Notes under the pieces: model-generated
Databases searched by the model: none
The model's input: only the letters and a program-made list of their open reading frames with translations
What the model was told of the DNA's origin: nothing
From: JAPHTQ01 sp050295975
GTDB lineage: Bacteria; Pseudomonadota; Gammaproteobacteria; Thiohalomonadales; Thiohalomonadaceae
Reading direction: 5' to 3'
Length of the DNA: 64,000 nucleotides
Assembly: GCA_050295975.1 (NCBI GenBank)
Contig: JBNKQR010000005.1
Span: 1 to 64,000 of the forward strand
Part shown: piece by piece, positions 35,840 to 44,372 of the stretch
Position numbering within the stretch: the stretch's first letter is position 1
Layout: each line of letters opens with the position of its first letter
Position numbers and translations under genes: made by a program

Positions 35840-36514
35840 CTACAAAATGCCCCGTTCCGCGAGGGAGGTGATCTCCCCGTCGCCGATGATCATGTGGTCC
35901 AGCAGCCTGACCTCCACCAGTTCTAGCGCCTGCTGCAGGCGACGGGTGATCTGCTCATCGGCGCGACTCGGCTCCGCCACCCCTGAGGGGTGGTTGTGGG
36001 CCAGGATCACCGCCGCCGCGTTGTGCGAGAGAGTACGGCTAACCACTTCCCGAGGATGGACACTGGCGCCGTCGATGGTGCCGTAGAACAGCTCCTCATA
36101 ACTTAACACCCGGTTACGATTATCGAGAAACAGACAGGCAAATACCTCCTGGCGGCGGCCGCGCAGACGGTTACTGAGATAACGACGGGTATGCTCGGGA
36201 CAGGTCAGAGCATCATCCCGCTGCAGGGTGCTCAACAGATGACGTGCTGAGAGTTCCAATACCGCCTGGAGTTGGGTGTATTTGGCAGTACCCAGCCCCT
36301 TGCTGAGACAGAAGCTGTCACGGTCCGCCTCCAACAACTGACGCAGACCGCCAAAATGGTCCAGGGTCTCCCGGGCTAGGTCGATGGCGCTCTTACCGGC
36401 CACGCCGGTACGCAGAAAGATCGCCAATAATTCGGCATCAGAAAGGGCAGCAGCGCCCCGCTGCAGCAGTTTTTCGCGAGGACGCTCCTCGAGGGGCCAG
36501 TCGGATATCGCCAT
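35840..36514 (-). CDS. radC: RadC-type JAB domain protein
   Basis: A 224-residue UPF0758 protein. N-terminal helix-hairpin-helix-like part (GLGTAKYTQLQAVLEL) and a C-terminal JAB/MPN domain with the metal motif LAHNHPSGVAEPSRAD. E. coli RadC is not a proven repair enzyme, and the biochemical function is open. It lies between rpmB-rpmG and, divergently, coaBC, as in many gammaproteobacteria. Confidence 0.93.
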   Translation of the reverse strand: MAISDWPLEERPREKLLQRGAAALSDAELLAIFLRTGVAGKSAIDLARETLDHFGGLRQLLEADRDSFCLSKGLGTAKYTQLQAVLELSARHLLSTLQRDDALTCPEHTRRYLSNRLRGRRQEVFACLFLDNRNRVLSYEELFYGTIDGASVHPREVVSRTLSHNAAAVILAHNHPSGVAEPSRADEQITRRLQQALELVEVRLLDHMIIGDGEITSLAERGIL

Positions 36515-36605
36515 GTCGACCTCCTTGTCGAATAGGGTTAATTACCACCATTGGATAGTAACTCTCTGCTGCCGGATCGTGAAGTCTTTCTGCTAGAATG
36601 GACAG

Positions 36606-37826
36606 ATGAAGAGTAAGCGTTCACATTTTAGTCTGGCAGGGCGCCGTATACTGCTCGGCGTCACCGGAGGTATCGCGGCCTACAAGGCCGCGGAACTGGT
36701 GCGTGGCCTGACCAGAGAAGGGGCCTCGGTACGGGTGGTGATGACCCGTGCCGCGGAGGAGTTCATCACACCGATGACCCTGCAGGCCCTCTCTGGCAAT
36801 CCGGTACGACAGGGGCTGTTCGACTCACAGCACGAGGCGGCTATGGGTCACATCGAACTGGCACGCTGGGCCGAGCTGGTTCTGGTGGCACCGGCCAGCG
36901 CCGACTTTCTCGCTCGCCTGACCGCGGGTATGGCCGACGACCTGCTGGCAACCCTCTGTCTGGCGACCGCGGCACCGATTATGGTCGCACCGGCGATGAA
37001 CCAGCAGATGTGGCGAGCAAGTGCCACCGCCGAAAATGCAGCGACCTTGAAACGGCGCGGCATCCTGATTGTAGGGCCCGCCGAGGGAGAACAGGCCTGC
37101 GGCGACGAGGGTCCGGGGCGAATGGTGGAGCCTGCTGAGCTGGTGAGCCGCTGTATCGAACACTTCGCCAACGGTCCCCTCTCTGGGGTCAGGGTAACGG
37201 TCACCGCGGGACCGACCCGAGAGGCTCTGGACCCGGTGCGTTACATTAGTAACCACAGCTCCGGCAAAATGGGTTTTGCCGTTGCAGCGGCTGCCGCCTC
37301 CATGGGTGCAAAAGTTCGACTGATCGCTGGCCCGGTGGCATTGAGCACCCCAGCCGGGGTCGAACGAGTAGATGTAACTTCGGCAGCGGAGATGCAGGAG
37401 GCCACACTCGCCGCAGCGGGCGACATCTTCATCGGCTGTGCGGCAGTAGCCGATTATCGCCCACAATCCGTGGCGGCGGAAAAGATAAAAAAACAAGGCA
37501 GCGACGTCACCCTGTCGCTGCAACAGAACCCGGATATTCTGGCTTCCGTTGCAGCCCTGTCACCGGCCCCCTTCACCGTCGGCTTTGCCGCCGAGACAGA
37601 GAATTTGAAACAATATGCGCTGGACAAACTGCAACGCAAGGGTCTGGACATGATTGCCGCTAACCAGGTTGGTGCCGCATCGAGCGGCGGCTTTAACAGT
37701 GATGAAAACGAACTTGAACTTTACTGGAATGGGGGTGGCACATCGCTACCTCTGATGGACAAAACAACACTTGCTCAACGGCTACTTGAGGTCGTTGTAC
37801 AGCGCTACAAAAAAGGTAAGGAATAA
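36606..37826 (+). CDS. coaBC: Bifunctional phosphopantothenoylcysteine synthetase/decarboxylase
   Basis: A 406-residue fusion that makes 4'-phosphopantetheine from phosphopantothenate and cysteine for CoA synthesis. The CoaC half (1-190) has the flavoprotein motif GVTGGIAAYKAAEL, the MAPAMNQQMW segment and ACGDEGPGRM with the catalytic Cys. The CoaB half starts VTVTAGPTREALDPVRYISN. Three bases separate its stop from dut, so the two are coexpressed. Confidence 0.96.
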   Translation: MKSKRSHFSLAGRRILLGVTGGIAAYKAAELVRGLTREGASVRVVMTRAAEEFITPMTLQALSGNPVRQGLFDSQHEAAMGHIELARWAELVLVAPASADFLARLTAGMADDLLATLCLATAAPIMVAPAMNQQMWRASATAENAATLKRRGILIVGPAEGEQACGDEGPGRMVEPAELVSRCIEHFANGPLSGVRVTVTAGPTREALDPVRYISNHSSGKMGFAVAAAAASMGAKVRLIAGPVALSTPAGVERVDVTSAAEMQEATLAAAGDIFIGCAAVADYRPQSVAAEKIKKQGSDVTLSLQQNPDILASVAALSPAPFTVGFAAETENLKQYALDKLQRKGLDMIAANQVGAASSGGFNSDENELELYWNGGGTSLPLMDKTTLAQRLLEVVVQRYKKGKE

Positions 37827-37829
37827 GGC

Positions 37830-38291
37830 ATGGGCAAGCAGCAAATTGAACTAAAGATTCTTGATCCACGACTGGGTGATGAATTCCCTCTGCCAGCCTA
37901 TGCCACCGACGGCTCTGCGGGCATGGACATGCGTGCTATGCTCGATGAACCACTTGAGATCGGGCCGGGAGAGACCCGATTGATCCCGACCGGGCTGGCA
38001 ATTCACATTGCCGATCCATCTCTGGCGTCTGTATTGTTACCTCGCTCAGGTCTGGGACATAAAAAAGGGATTGTTCTGGGGAATTTGGTTGGTTTGATCG
38101 ACTCGGATTATCAGGGACAGGTCTTTGTCTCCTGCTGGAACCGAAGCAATGAGGCGTTTACTGTCCAAATTGGAGAGCGCATTGCGCAGATGGTGTTTAT
38201 TCCGGTAGTACAGGCAGAGTTTGCAATCGTTGATGATTTTGAAAATTCTCAGCGAGGTGACGGTGGTTTTGGCCATACCGGGAAACACTAG
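37830..38291 (+). CDS. dut: dUTP diphosphatase
   Basis: A 153-residue trimeric dUTPase that hydrolyses dUTP to dUMP and pyrophosphate. Motifs I-V are visible: TDGSAGMDMRA, PRSGLGHKKG, GNLVGLIDSDYQG, GERIAQMVF and the C-terminal RGDGGFGHTG. It directly follows coaBC. Confidence 0.96.
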   Translation: MGKQQIELKILDPRLGDEFPLPAYATDGSAGMDMRAMLDEPLEIGPGETRLIPTGLAIHIADPSLASVLLPRSGLGHKKGIVLGNLVGLIDSDYQGQVFVSCWNRSNEAFTVQIGERIAQMVFIPVVQAEFAIVDDFENSQRGDGGFGHTGKH

Positions 38292-38326
38292 TACAAAACT
38301 GAAAATATCAACAAGGGACAGTAATC

Positions 38327-39481
38327 GTGAACAAGCGATCCACTAAGAAAGGAAAGACAGAGGGCGGGACGTCGGCGATCGGGGGAATGAGCCTGCTCAG
38401 AACCTACATGGTTGCCATGGCGGTAGCCGTCGGTACACTCGCTTTCAGCGGCTTCGTCGGCTACGTCCAGTATAATTCGCTCATCTCCAGTAGCCAGAAA
38501 GACAAAAATGAGGGCGAGGCGAAACGGCTGGCAGGACACCTGGCAGGCCGGCTGCACGCCCTCGGCGACATGGTGGCCCAATTTGCCGTACCGGATAGTA
38601 CGTTGGTTGCCGCGATCCAGAAACACGACATCCCGGCACTGCGTGCCCGTGAAGCTGAAATTATGCGCATGTTCCCTGCTGCGAACCGGGTACGGTTTAT
38701 CCTTCCTGGAGATGACCAGGTAGATACAAGTGTCAAGCCACCTCTGAGTTACGCCTGCCTTGAATTGGCTCGTCTTGCCGAACAGGGTCAGGATACACCC
38801 CCGTTTGAGGTTCATCTCTTCGGCGGAGAGATCGAGCATATGGATATTCTACGGCCGGTGATGCTTGATGGTTCTTTGATCGCAAGTCTTATCGTGACCC
38901 AGGATGTCGACACCCTGAAGAGCTGGGTCGATGACCTGCAACCTGCTGGTGGTTATATAGAACTAAAGCAGGGTGTAGAGGATGATGTGATTCGCCTGTT
39001 TGGTCGTGGCAACAAGTCATTACGTGATGGTAACGCCCCCTACAGTGTCCCGATTGAAAACAGCTACTGGCTACTCAGTTACTGGCCTGAAGGTGGTATT
39101 GGCGCAGCTGAAGCGCGTCATCTGGGTTTCCTCATTACCTTCGCTATTGCGACAGGGATATTGATTGTATTCTTTCTCTCTTACGGCGCTTTCGTCTCAT
39201 CTATGCTGCGTAGCGATCTACGACGCATGGTCAACTTCATCATCGACTACAGCCTGGGTAAGCGCTTTCAGAACTATCCGGTACACCTGGCCGAGGTGAA
39301 GAAGGTGTTACAGGAGAAGGAGAACGACCTGTCAGTAATGACCGAGTTTACGGATAACCGTAGCGCCATCCACGATAAGGCAGAACAGTTTATGCCTGAT
39401 ATCTCCTTCGGCGAGACCGGCATATCCGTCGAAGAGGTCGATAACCCGGCTGATAAATCCGGAAACAATCCGTCGAAATAG
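38327..39481 (+). CDS. Two-TM membrane protein resembling the N-terminal extension of AlgC
   Basis: A 384-residue protein with a transmembrane helix at about 23-45, an extracytoplasmic domain (about 46-262), a second helix (about 265-290) and a cytoplasmic tail of 95 residues that is charged and low in structure at the end. It sits between dut and argB, where many gammaproteobacteria have algC (phosphomannomutase/phosphoglucomutase), and its layout recalls the membrane extension found ahead of some AlgC proteins. No phosphohexomutase domain or its TASHNP-type serine loop is present. Starts at GTG 38327 with AGGGA upstream. Function unknown; the relation to AlgC is inference. Confidence 0.65.
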   Translation: MNKRSTKKGKTEGGTSAIGGMSLLRTYMVAMAVAVGTLAFSGFVGYVQYNSLISSSQKDKNEGEAKRLAGHLAGRLHALGDMVAQFAVPDSTLVAAIQKHDIPALRAREAEIMRMFPAANRVRFILPGDDQVDTSVKPPLSYACLELARLAEQGQDTPPFEVHLFGGEIEHMDILRPVMLDGSLIASLIVTQDVDTLKSWVDDLQPAGGYIELKQGVEDDVIRLFGRGNKSLRDGNAPYSVPIENSYWLLSYWPEGGIGAAEARHLGFLITFAIATGILIVFFLSYGAFVSSMLRSDLRRMVNFIIDYSLGKRFQNYPVHLAEVKKVLQEKENDLSVMTEFTDNRSAIHDKAEQFMPDISFGETGISVEEVDNPADKSGNNPSK

Positions 39482-39560
39482 AAGCTGTATTGAGATTGCT
39501 CTGGCTTAACCGGGGCAAGCATATCTGTAATTTATGTTCGTACCATAGGTGCTCTTTTGC

Positions 39561-40457
39561 ATGAGTCTTGATCTTGAAAGCGCAATGAATAACGCTCGCA
39601 TTCTTAGCGAGGCGTTGCCCTATATCCGCCGTTTTTCCGGTAAAACACTGGTGATTAAATACGGCGGTAATGCGATGACCGAAGAGTCATTGAAAAACGG
39701 CTTTGCCCGTGATGTGGTGCTGTTGAAGCTGGTCGGCATGAACCCGGTGGTAGTACATGGCGGCGGACCACAGATTGGCCAGCTGCTGGAAAAGCTGGGT
39801 AAAGAGAGCGTATTCGTCGACGGTATGCGTGTCACCGATAGTGAAACCATGGATGTGGTGCAGATGGTACTTGGCGGTCTGGTCAACAAAGAGATCGTCT
39901 CGTTGATCAATCAGCAGGGTGGCAAGGCAGTCGGCCTCACCGGCAAGGACGCAGACTTCATTCGTGCAAAGCAGTTAAAATTTAAACGCAATGCACCGGA
40001 GATGAATGCCCCAGAGATCATCGATATCGGTCATGTGGGTGAGGTCGAGGAGATTAAAGGTGAAGTCGTCAACATGTTAGTACATGGTGACTTCATTCCG
40101 GTTATCGCCCCTATTGGGGTTGGTGTCGACGGTCAGTCGTACAACATCAATGCTGACGTGGTAGCGGGTAAACTAGCCGAGTGCCTCAATGCAGAAAAAC
40201 TTGTTTTGCTGACCAATACCGCGGGTTTGCTGGATAAGTCGGGTAAGGTGTTGACTGGACTTAGTAGTACAAAGGTTGATGAACTGATTGCTGATGGCAC
40301 CATCCACGGCGGCATGTTACCCAAGATCCGTTGTGCGCTTGAAGCAGTCCACAATAACGTAAAAAGCGCACATATCATCGATGGTCGGGTTGAACATGCC
40401 CTGCTGCTGGAAATTTTCACCGATCAGGGTGTCGGCACCCTGATCCAGGACAAGTGA
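39561..40457 (+). CDS. argB: Acetylglutamate kinase
   Basis: A 298-residue amino acid kinase that phosphorylates N-acetylglutamate, the second step of arginine synthesis. Motifs: LVIKYGGNAM, VVHGGGPQIG, DGMRVTDSETMDVV and NINADVVAGKLAECL. The frame opens at GTG 39549, but ATG 39561 gives MSLDLESAMN and fits the family. It is followed after nine bases by slmA. Confidence 0.96.
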   Translation: MSLDLESAMNNARILSEALPYIRRFSGKTLVIKYGGNAMTEESLKNGFARDVVLLKLVGMNPVVVHGGGPQIGQLLEKLGKESVFVDGMRVTDSETMDVVQMVLGGLVNKEIVSLINQQGGKAVGLTGKDADFIRAKQLKFKRNAPEMNAPEIIDIGHVGEVEEIKGEVVNMLVHGDFIPVIAPIGVGVDGQSYNINADVVAGKLAECLNAEKLVLLTNTAGLLDKSGKVLTGLSSTKVDELIADGTIHGGMLPKIRCALEAVHNNVKSAHIIDGRVEHALLLEIFTDQGVGTLIQDK

Positions 40458-40466
40458 TAAAAGAAC

Positions 40467-41063
40467 ATGAGTGATAACAACAAGGAAAAGGGTTCTCGCC
40501 GCCAGCAGATACTTGAGGCACTAGCCCATGAACTCGAACAGAGCCCGGGACAACGTATCACCACAGCTGGACTTGCTCGTGCAGTGGGTGTATCTGAAGC
40601 GGCACTCTATCGCCACTTCCCCAGCAAGGCGAAGATGTTCGAAGGCTTGATTGAGTTTATTGAAGAGACCGTATTTGGTTTAATAAGCCGCATCATTGCT
40701 GATGAAAAGACGGCTGCGGGCCGCTGCGAAAAGATCATGCTGGTGCTGCTGGGCTTTTCTGCACGCAACCCAGGCATTAGTCGTATCCTGGTAGGCGATG
40801 CCCTGACCGGTGAGACCGAACGTCTGCGTCAGCGTATCGGTCAGTTTTTCGACCGAATCGAGAGTCAGTTCAAACAGATCCTGCGAGAAGCCGAACTTGC
40901 CGGAGAGTTGCATGGCAAACAGCAGGTTGCCGCCACCGCCAACCTGCTGCTCGCTGTAGCAGAAGGAAGGATGAATCAGTATGTACGTAGCGGTTTTAAA
41001 CGCTCTCCAATGCAGGAGTGGGACGAGCAGTGGCAGTTACTTACCGCAACAGTTTTCAGATAA
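40467..41063 (+). CDS. slmA: Nucleoid occlusion factor SlmA (TetR family)
   Basis: A 198-residue TetR-fold DNA-binding protein that blocks FtsZ assembly over the chromosome. The helix-turn-helix is in ITTAGLARAVGVSEAALYRHFPSKAK, split here into TTAGLARAVGVSEAALYRHF, and the body has the pattern MFEGLIEFIEE. Located downstream of argB in the coaBC-dut-argB-slmA order; E. coli has dut-slmA. Confidence 0.93.
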   Translation: MSDNNKEKGSRRQQILEALAHELEQSPGQRITTAGLARAVGVSEAALYRHFPSKAKMFEGLIEFIEETVFGLISRIIADEKTAAGRCEKIMLVLLGFSARNPGISRILVGDALTGETERLRQRIGQFFDRIESQFKQILREAELAGELHGKQQVAATANLLLAVAEGRMNQYVRSGFKRSPMQEWDEQWQLLTATVFR

Positions 41064-41077
41064 AAACGGTGTCGCGA

Positions 41078-41716
41078 TTATTTCAGTTTCTTGCCCTGTG
41101 ACTTGAGCTCTCGGAAGCGCTCCAGATCCTTGGCATACTTTTCTCGGATTGTCTCTTTCTCATCCTCCTTGGCCTGAATGAAATCTTCCTTGTTCTTGAG
41201 CTGTCGCTCCAGAGAGGCGATCTCTTTTAACGTCCCTTCTGGCACAGTTTTACCTTTACGCTCGAAATTGGCAGCCTTTTTCTGCTGCCGCTGCAAATCA
41301 TCATTGAGCTTTTTAATGGTAATGTGGGTAATCTCAATATTGCCGTCAATCAACGTCAATTTACGATCTCTGGCGCCAATGATCTCTTCTTCTGAGAGAA
41401 AGGTGGAGAGTAGAACACGATCAGCAGCATCCTGTTTCTTCCGTTTCTCCGCCTCTTCAGCGGCACGGCGACGCTCTTCCTCTTCGCGTTTGTGTATCAC
41501 CGCCAACTCTTCACTGGTCAGGGCACGCTTCTGAGTTTCGACGGTAATGCCACGCTCATTGAGGGTACTTGAACCCTGCTGAGAGTACTCAGGTGGAATG
41601 GTATTGCCACACTCACGTACACCTTCGTTATTGGTCCAGCATTTGATCGCCGCATGGACAGAGAGAGGTGGTAACGCGAGACCGAAAATGAACATGAGAA
41701 AAAGTGGTTTTTTCAT
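41078..41716 (-). CDS. Secreted coiled-coil protein with DUF4124-like N-terminus
   Basis: A 212-residue protein with a signal peptide (first about 22 residues, ending SVHA). A short Cys-containing part follows (AAIKCWTNNEGVRECGNTIPPEYSQ), as in DUF4124-type proteins where the two Cys may pair. From residue 70 on it is highly charged and alpha-helical with heptad-like coiled-coil stretches (KREEEERRRAAEEAEKR and LERQLKNKEDF). It is convergent to slmA with a 14-base gap. Function unknown. Confidence 0.78.
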   Translation of the reverse strand: MKKPLFLMFIFGLALPPLSVHAAIKCWTNNEGVRECGNTIPPEYSQQGSSTLNERGITVETQKRALTSEELAVIHKREEEERRRAAEEAEKRKKQDAADRVLLSTFLSEEEIIGARDRKLTLIDGNIEITHITIKKLNDDLQRQQKKAANFERKGKTVPEGTLKEIASLERQLKNKEDFIQAKEDEKETIREKYAKDLERFRELKSQGKKLK

Positions 41717-41793
41717 AGTCTTTATCGCAATTGTGGTTGGTGGAATTGGTTACAGTATACTGGCAGTCTATACGGAAATCATAGGTCGAAAGC

Positions 41794-42549
41794 GTGCTCC
41801 CCGTCGAACAAATCCTGTTGTTCCTGATCTCTCTGGTAGCCAATCTCTTCTCCGCCTTCGCTGGTGGCGGTGCTGGCCTGCTACAGCTACCGGCACTAAT
41901 CTTCCTCGGCCTACCCTTTGCTATCGCCCTGGCTACTCACAAAGTGGCCAGCGTCGCCCTTGGCATTGGGGCAACACTTCGTCATTTGCGAGAAAACAAC
42001 CTGGAGCGGCGTTTTGTCCTGTTCATCCTCACCTGCGGCCTACCCGGTGTCATTCTTGGTGCTAGCGTCATTCTGCGGGTACCTGATCGCACTGCGCAGA
42101 TTGCCCTCGGCTTACTCACTATCTCACTGGGACTCTACTCCTGGCTTTCCAAGGACATGGGACAGCAGTTTGAACCGAGAAACCGACAGGGAAAGGGACT
42201 GTGGCTTGGAGGCATAACCCTCTTTGTCATCGGTATACTGAACGGCTCCCTCACCTCGGGTACTGGCCTGTTTGCCACCCTCTGGCTGGTGCGCTGGTTC
42301 GGTCTCGACTACCAAAGGGCTGTGGCCTACACCCTGGTGCTGGTCGGCGTTTTCTGGAACGGAAGCGGCGCCATAACCCTGGGGATGCTCGGGGAGATCC
42401 GCTGGGAGTGGCTACCGGCTCTGTTATTCGGCTCACTGTTGGGGGGCTACTTCGGTGCCCATCTGGCTATCCGTCACGGTAACCGTGCGATAAAACGTGT
42501 GTTCGAGGTGGTCACTATTCTGGTCGGCGCCAAGCTGATCTTGGGATGA
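41794..42549 (+). CDS. TauE/SafE-family membrane permease
   Basis: A 251-residue membrane protein with about eight hydrophobic segments and the internal duplication usual in this sulfite/organosulfonate-type permease group, with AFAGGGAGLLQLP and NGSLTSGTGLFATL as the two re-entrant Gly-rich signatures. It begins at GTG 41794. The transported substrate cannot be told. Divergent from the coiled-coil secreted protein and convergent with fetB-like gene, whose stop lies two bases away. Confidence 0.86.
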   Translation: MLPVEQILLFLISLVANLFSAFAGGGAGLLQLPALIFLGLPFAIALATHKVASVALGIGATLRHLRENNLERRFVLFILTCGLPGVILGASVILRVPDRTAQIALGLLTISLGLYSWLSKDMGQQFEPRNRQGKGLWLGGITLFVIGILNGSLTSGTGLFATLWLVRWFGLDYQRAVAYTLVLVGVFWNGSGAITLGMLGEIRWEWLPALLFGSLLGGYFGAHLAIRHGNRAIKRVFEVVTILVGAKLILG

Positions 42550-42551
42550 AG

Positions 42552-43346
42552 CTATTTACTCAGCCGCTCAAGACGTAGCCTCTCACGTTCATCGAACAGC
42601 CGCCTTGACCCCAGCCACACCGCTGCCAGAGTGCCAAAGCCCGTACCACTGGCGATGAGAAACATAATCAAAATTTGATACTTCACAGCCTCCAATGGCG
42701 GACTGCCCGCAAGAATTTGCCCGGTCATCATCCCCGGCAAACTGATAACCCCTGCGGCAGCCATCGCATTGACGATAGGCACCAATCCCACCCGCATACT
42801 CTCGCGTCGAATGTCACCGATCGCCATTGAGGCACTCTGACCCAACATTAATCTACCTTCGATCACCTGGCGCTGCTGCCAGGCGGTCGTGGTCAGACGA
42901 TCCAGGCCCAAAGAGATGCCGTTCATGGTGTTGCCCAACAGCATACCGAGCAAGGGGATCGCATACTGCGGCAGATACCAGGGGGTCGGCTGGATTAACA
43001 CAACCAACGCCAGTACGGTAACGCTAAAGGCGGAGATAAACATCGATAGGGTACCCACCCCATAGCCCCACCAACCGGCGAAACGACGCTCCTGCCTTGC
43101 CGTTACTTCACGTCCTGCGACCAGCAACATCAACAGCGCCAGTAGCGCGACCCACAGCAGGGTGGCGTTCTCGAACAACACCTTGAGGACAATACCGATA
43201 AGCGACAGCTGTACGGTGGTACGCAGTGCAGAAACCAGCAACCTCCGCTCGATGCCGAAGCGCATCCGCCAGCTGATGAATCCCAGTGCGAGGACCAGGG
43301 TAGAAGCGAGCGCCAGATCCAGCGATGAAAGTGTGATCGCACCCAC
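42552..43346 (-). CDS. FetB/YbbM-like ABC transporter permease
   Basis: A 264-residue membrane protein of the UPF0014 family with about six helices. Signatures are LVSALRTTVQLSLIGIVL, PLLGMLLGNTMNGISLGLDRL and LPGMMTGQILAGSPPLEAV. In E. coli FetAB are proposed to export iron. The GTG start at 43346 shares the last base of the ATPase stop codon; the frame could extend to 43433, but that part would overlap the ATPase. Confidence 0.85.
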   Translation of the reverse strand: MGAITLSSLDLALASTLVLALGFISWRMRFGIERRLLVSALRTTVQLSLIGIVLKVLFENATLLWVALLALLMLLVAGREVTARQERRFAGWWGYGVGTLSMFISAFSVTVLALVVLIQPTPWYLPQYAIPLLGMLLGNTMNGISLGLDRLTTTAWQQRQVIEGRLMLGQSASMAIGDIRRESMRVGLVPIVNAMAAAGVISLPGMMTGQILAGSPPLEAVKYQILIMFLIASGTGFGTLAAVWLGSRRLFDERERLRLERLSK

Positions 43347-43945
43347 TACGTCACCGCCTGTAACTGTCCATCTACCAGTTGCAGATGGCGTGTCGCGACT
43401 CGTTGCACCTGGGCTGAGTCGTGACTGACCCACAACACGGCGGTACCACTCTCACGCCGCAAACTCTCCAGTAACGCTTCTACACGAGCAACATTCTCTG
43501 TATCGAGACTCGCAGTCGGCTCATCCAGCAGCAGCACCGCGGGGTCATTCTGTAGCAGGCGCAGCAGCGCCAGACGTTGCCGTTCACCGGTGGAGCAGTG
43601 CGCCACCTGCCACTGCATCACCGCAGGAGCAAAACCGAGCGCGTCGAGTAACGCTTCTTCAAAGGTTTCGAAGTGCTCGCCGATGGTCTCCCCCCACCAC
43701 TGACTCTCTGCTGCCAACAACCCAACATGACGGCGCCACTCATGCCCACGCATCGAGGCACAGGGTTTATCATCGAGCCACACCTCGCCGGTATGTTGAT
43801 CCAGATCGGCGATGGCGCGCAGTAGCAGTGTCTTGCCCGCGCCACTGGGACCAGCAAGTGTCACGCACTCCCCTGCAGCCAGGCCAAGATCGATCGGTCC
43901 TACGTGGTGGGTAACCAGCCCCTTGATTCTCAGTCCCGAAGACAC
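43346..43945 (-). CDS. FetA-like ABC transporter ATP-binding protein
   Basis: A 199-residue ABC ATPase. Walker A is GPSGAGKTLLL, the signature is STGERQRLALLR, Walker B is VLLLDEPTASLD and the switch His is in WVSHDSAQ. The start is set at GTG 43945 because a perfect AGGAGGT lies six bases upstream at 43952-43958; the frame continues to 44026 without that support. Together with the permease it forms a two-gene transporter, possibly for iron export. Confidence 0.88.
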   Translation of the reverse strand: MSSGLRIKGLVTHHVGPIDLGLAAGECVTLAGPSGAGKTLLLRAIADLDQHTGEVWLDDKPCASMRGHEWRRHVGLLAAESQWWGETIGEHFETFEEALLDALGFAPAVMQWQVAHCSTGERQRLALLRLLQNDPAVLLLDEPTASLDTENVARVEALLESLRRESGTAVLWVSHDSAQVQRVATRHLQLVDGQLQAVT

Positions 43946-43969
43946 CAGAGTACCTCCTGTACCGCACTT

Positions 43970-43990
43970 GTAATTTCCCTTTGAAATTAC
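43970..43990. promoter_or_regulatory. Perfect inverted repeat between fetA-like and CDGSH genes
   Basis: GTAATTTC and GAAATTAC (8-bp arms, 5-base spacer) lie in the 83-base space between two divergent genes. On the plus strand it is followed by GGC and eight T residues, so it could be a weak hairpin terminator or attenuator ahead of the CDGSH gene, or an operator for both. Confidence 0.45.
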
Positions 43991-44028
43991 GGCTTTTTTT
44001 ATAACAACGACAATATAGGACGGCAACT

Positions 44029-44265
44029 ATGTCACAGCCTACCATAGCCCAAAAATCACCTATCACCCTCGAACTGGAAGCCGGCGACTACTGGTTCTGT
44101 ACCTGCGGAAAAAGTGCCGAGCAACCTTTCTGCGACGGTGCCCACGCGGGTAGCAACTTCGCGCCACAGAAATTTACTCTCGAGGAGAAAAAGCGTGTAG
44201 CACTTTGCGCCTGCAAACATAGTAAGGAAGGACACCTCTGTGATGGGGCCCATCTCAAGCTCTAA
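44029..44265 (+). CDS. Double CDGSH-type iron-sulfur protein
   Basis: A 78-residue protein with two CDGSH-like (2Fe-2S) motifs of the type C-X-C-Xn-C-D-G-A-H: CTCGKSAEQPFCDGAH and CACKHSKEGHLCDGAH. Three Cys and one His ligate each cluster, which is typical of mitoNEET-type proteins, in which clusters can be redox-active or transferred. Located next to, but divergent from, the FetAB-like transporter genes, suggesting a link to iron handling. RBS AGGA precedes the ATG. Confidence 0.9.
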   Translation: MSQPTIAQKSPITLELEAGDYWFCTCGKSAEQPFCDGAHAGSNFAPQKFTLEEKKRVALCACKHSKEGHLCDGAHLKL

Positions 44266-44322
44266 TAGAGAAAAGGTAACTGTAACGATTGCGGTTTTCC
44301 TGCCACCTAATATCTCAAAAAA

Positions 44323-44349
44323 AAGGCGCCCTATTGGGCGCCTTCTTTT
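44323..44349. terminator. Bidirectional intrinsic terminator
   Basis: AAGGCGCCC and GGGCGCCTT form a nine-bp stem around TATT (44323-44344), with A-runs to the left and T-runs to the right. It can end amtB transcripts on the minus strand and CDGSH transcripts on the plus strand. Confidence 0.9.
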
Positions 44350-44372
44350 TTCCTGCAGGTAACGAGTATCGC

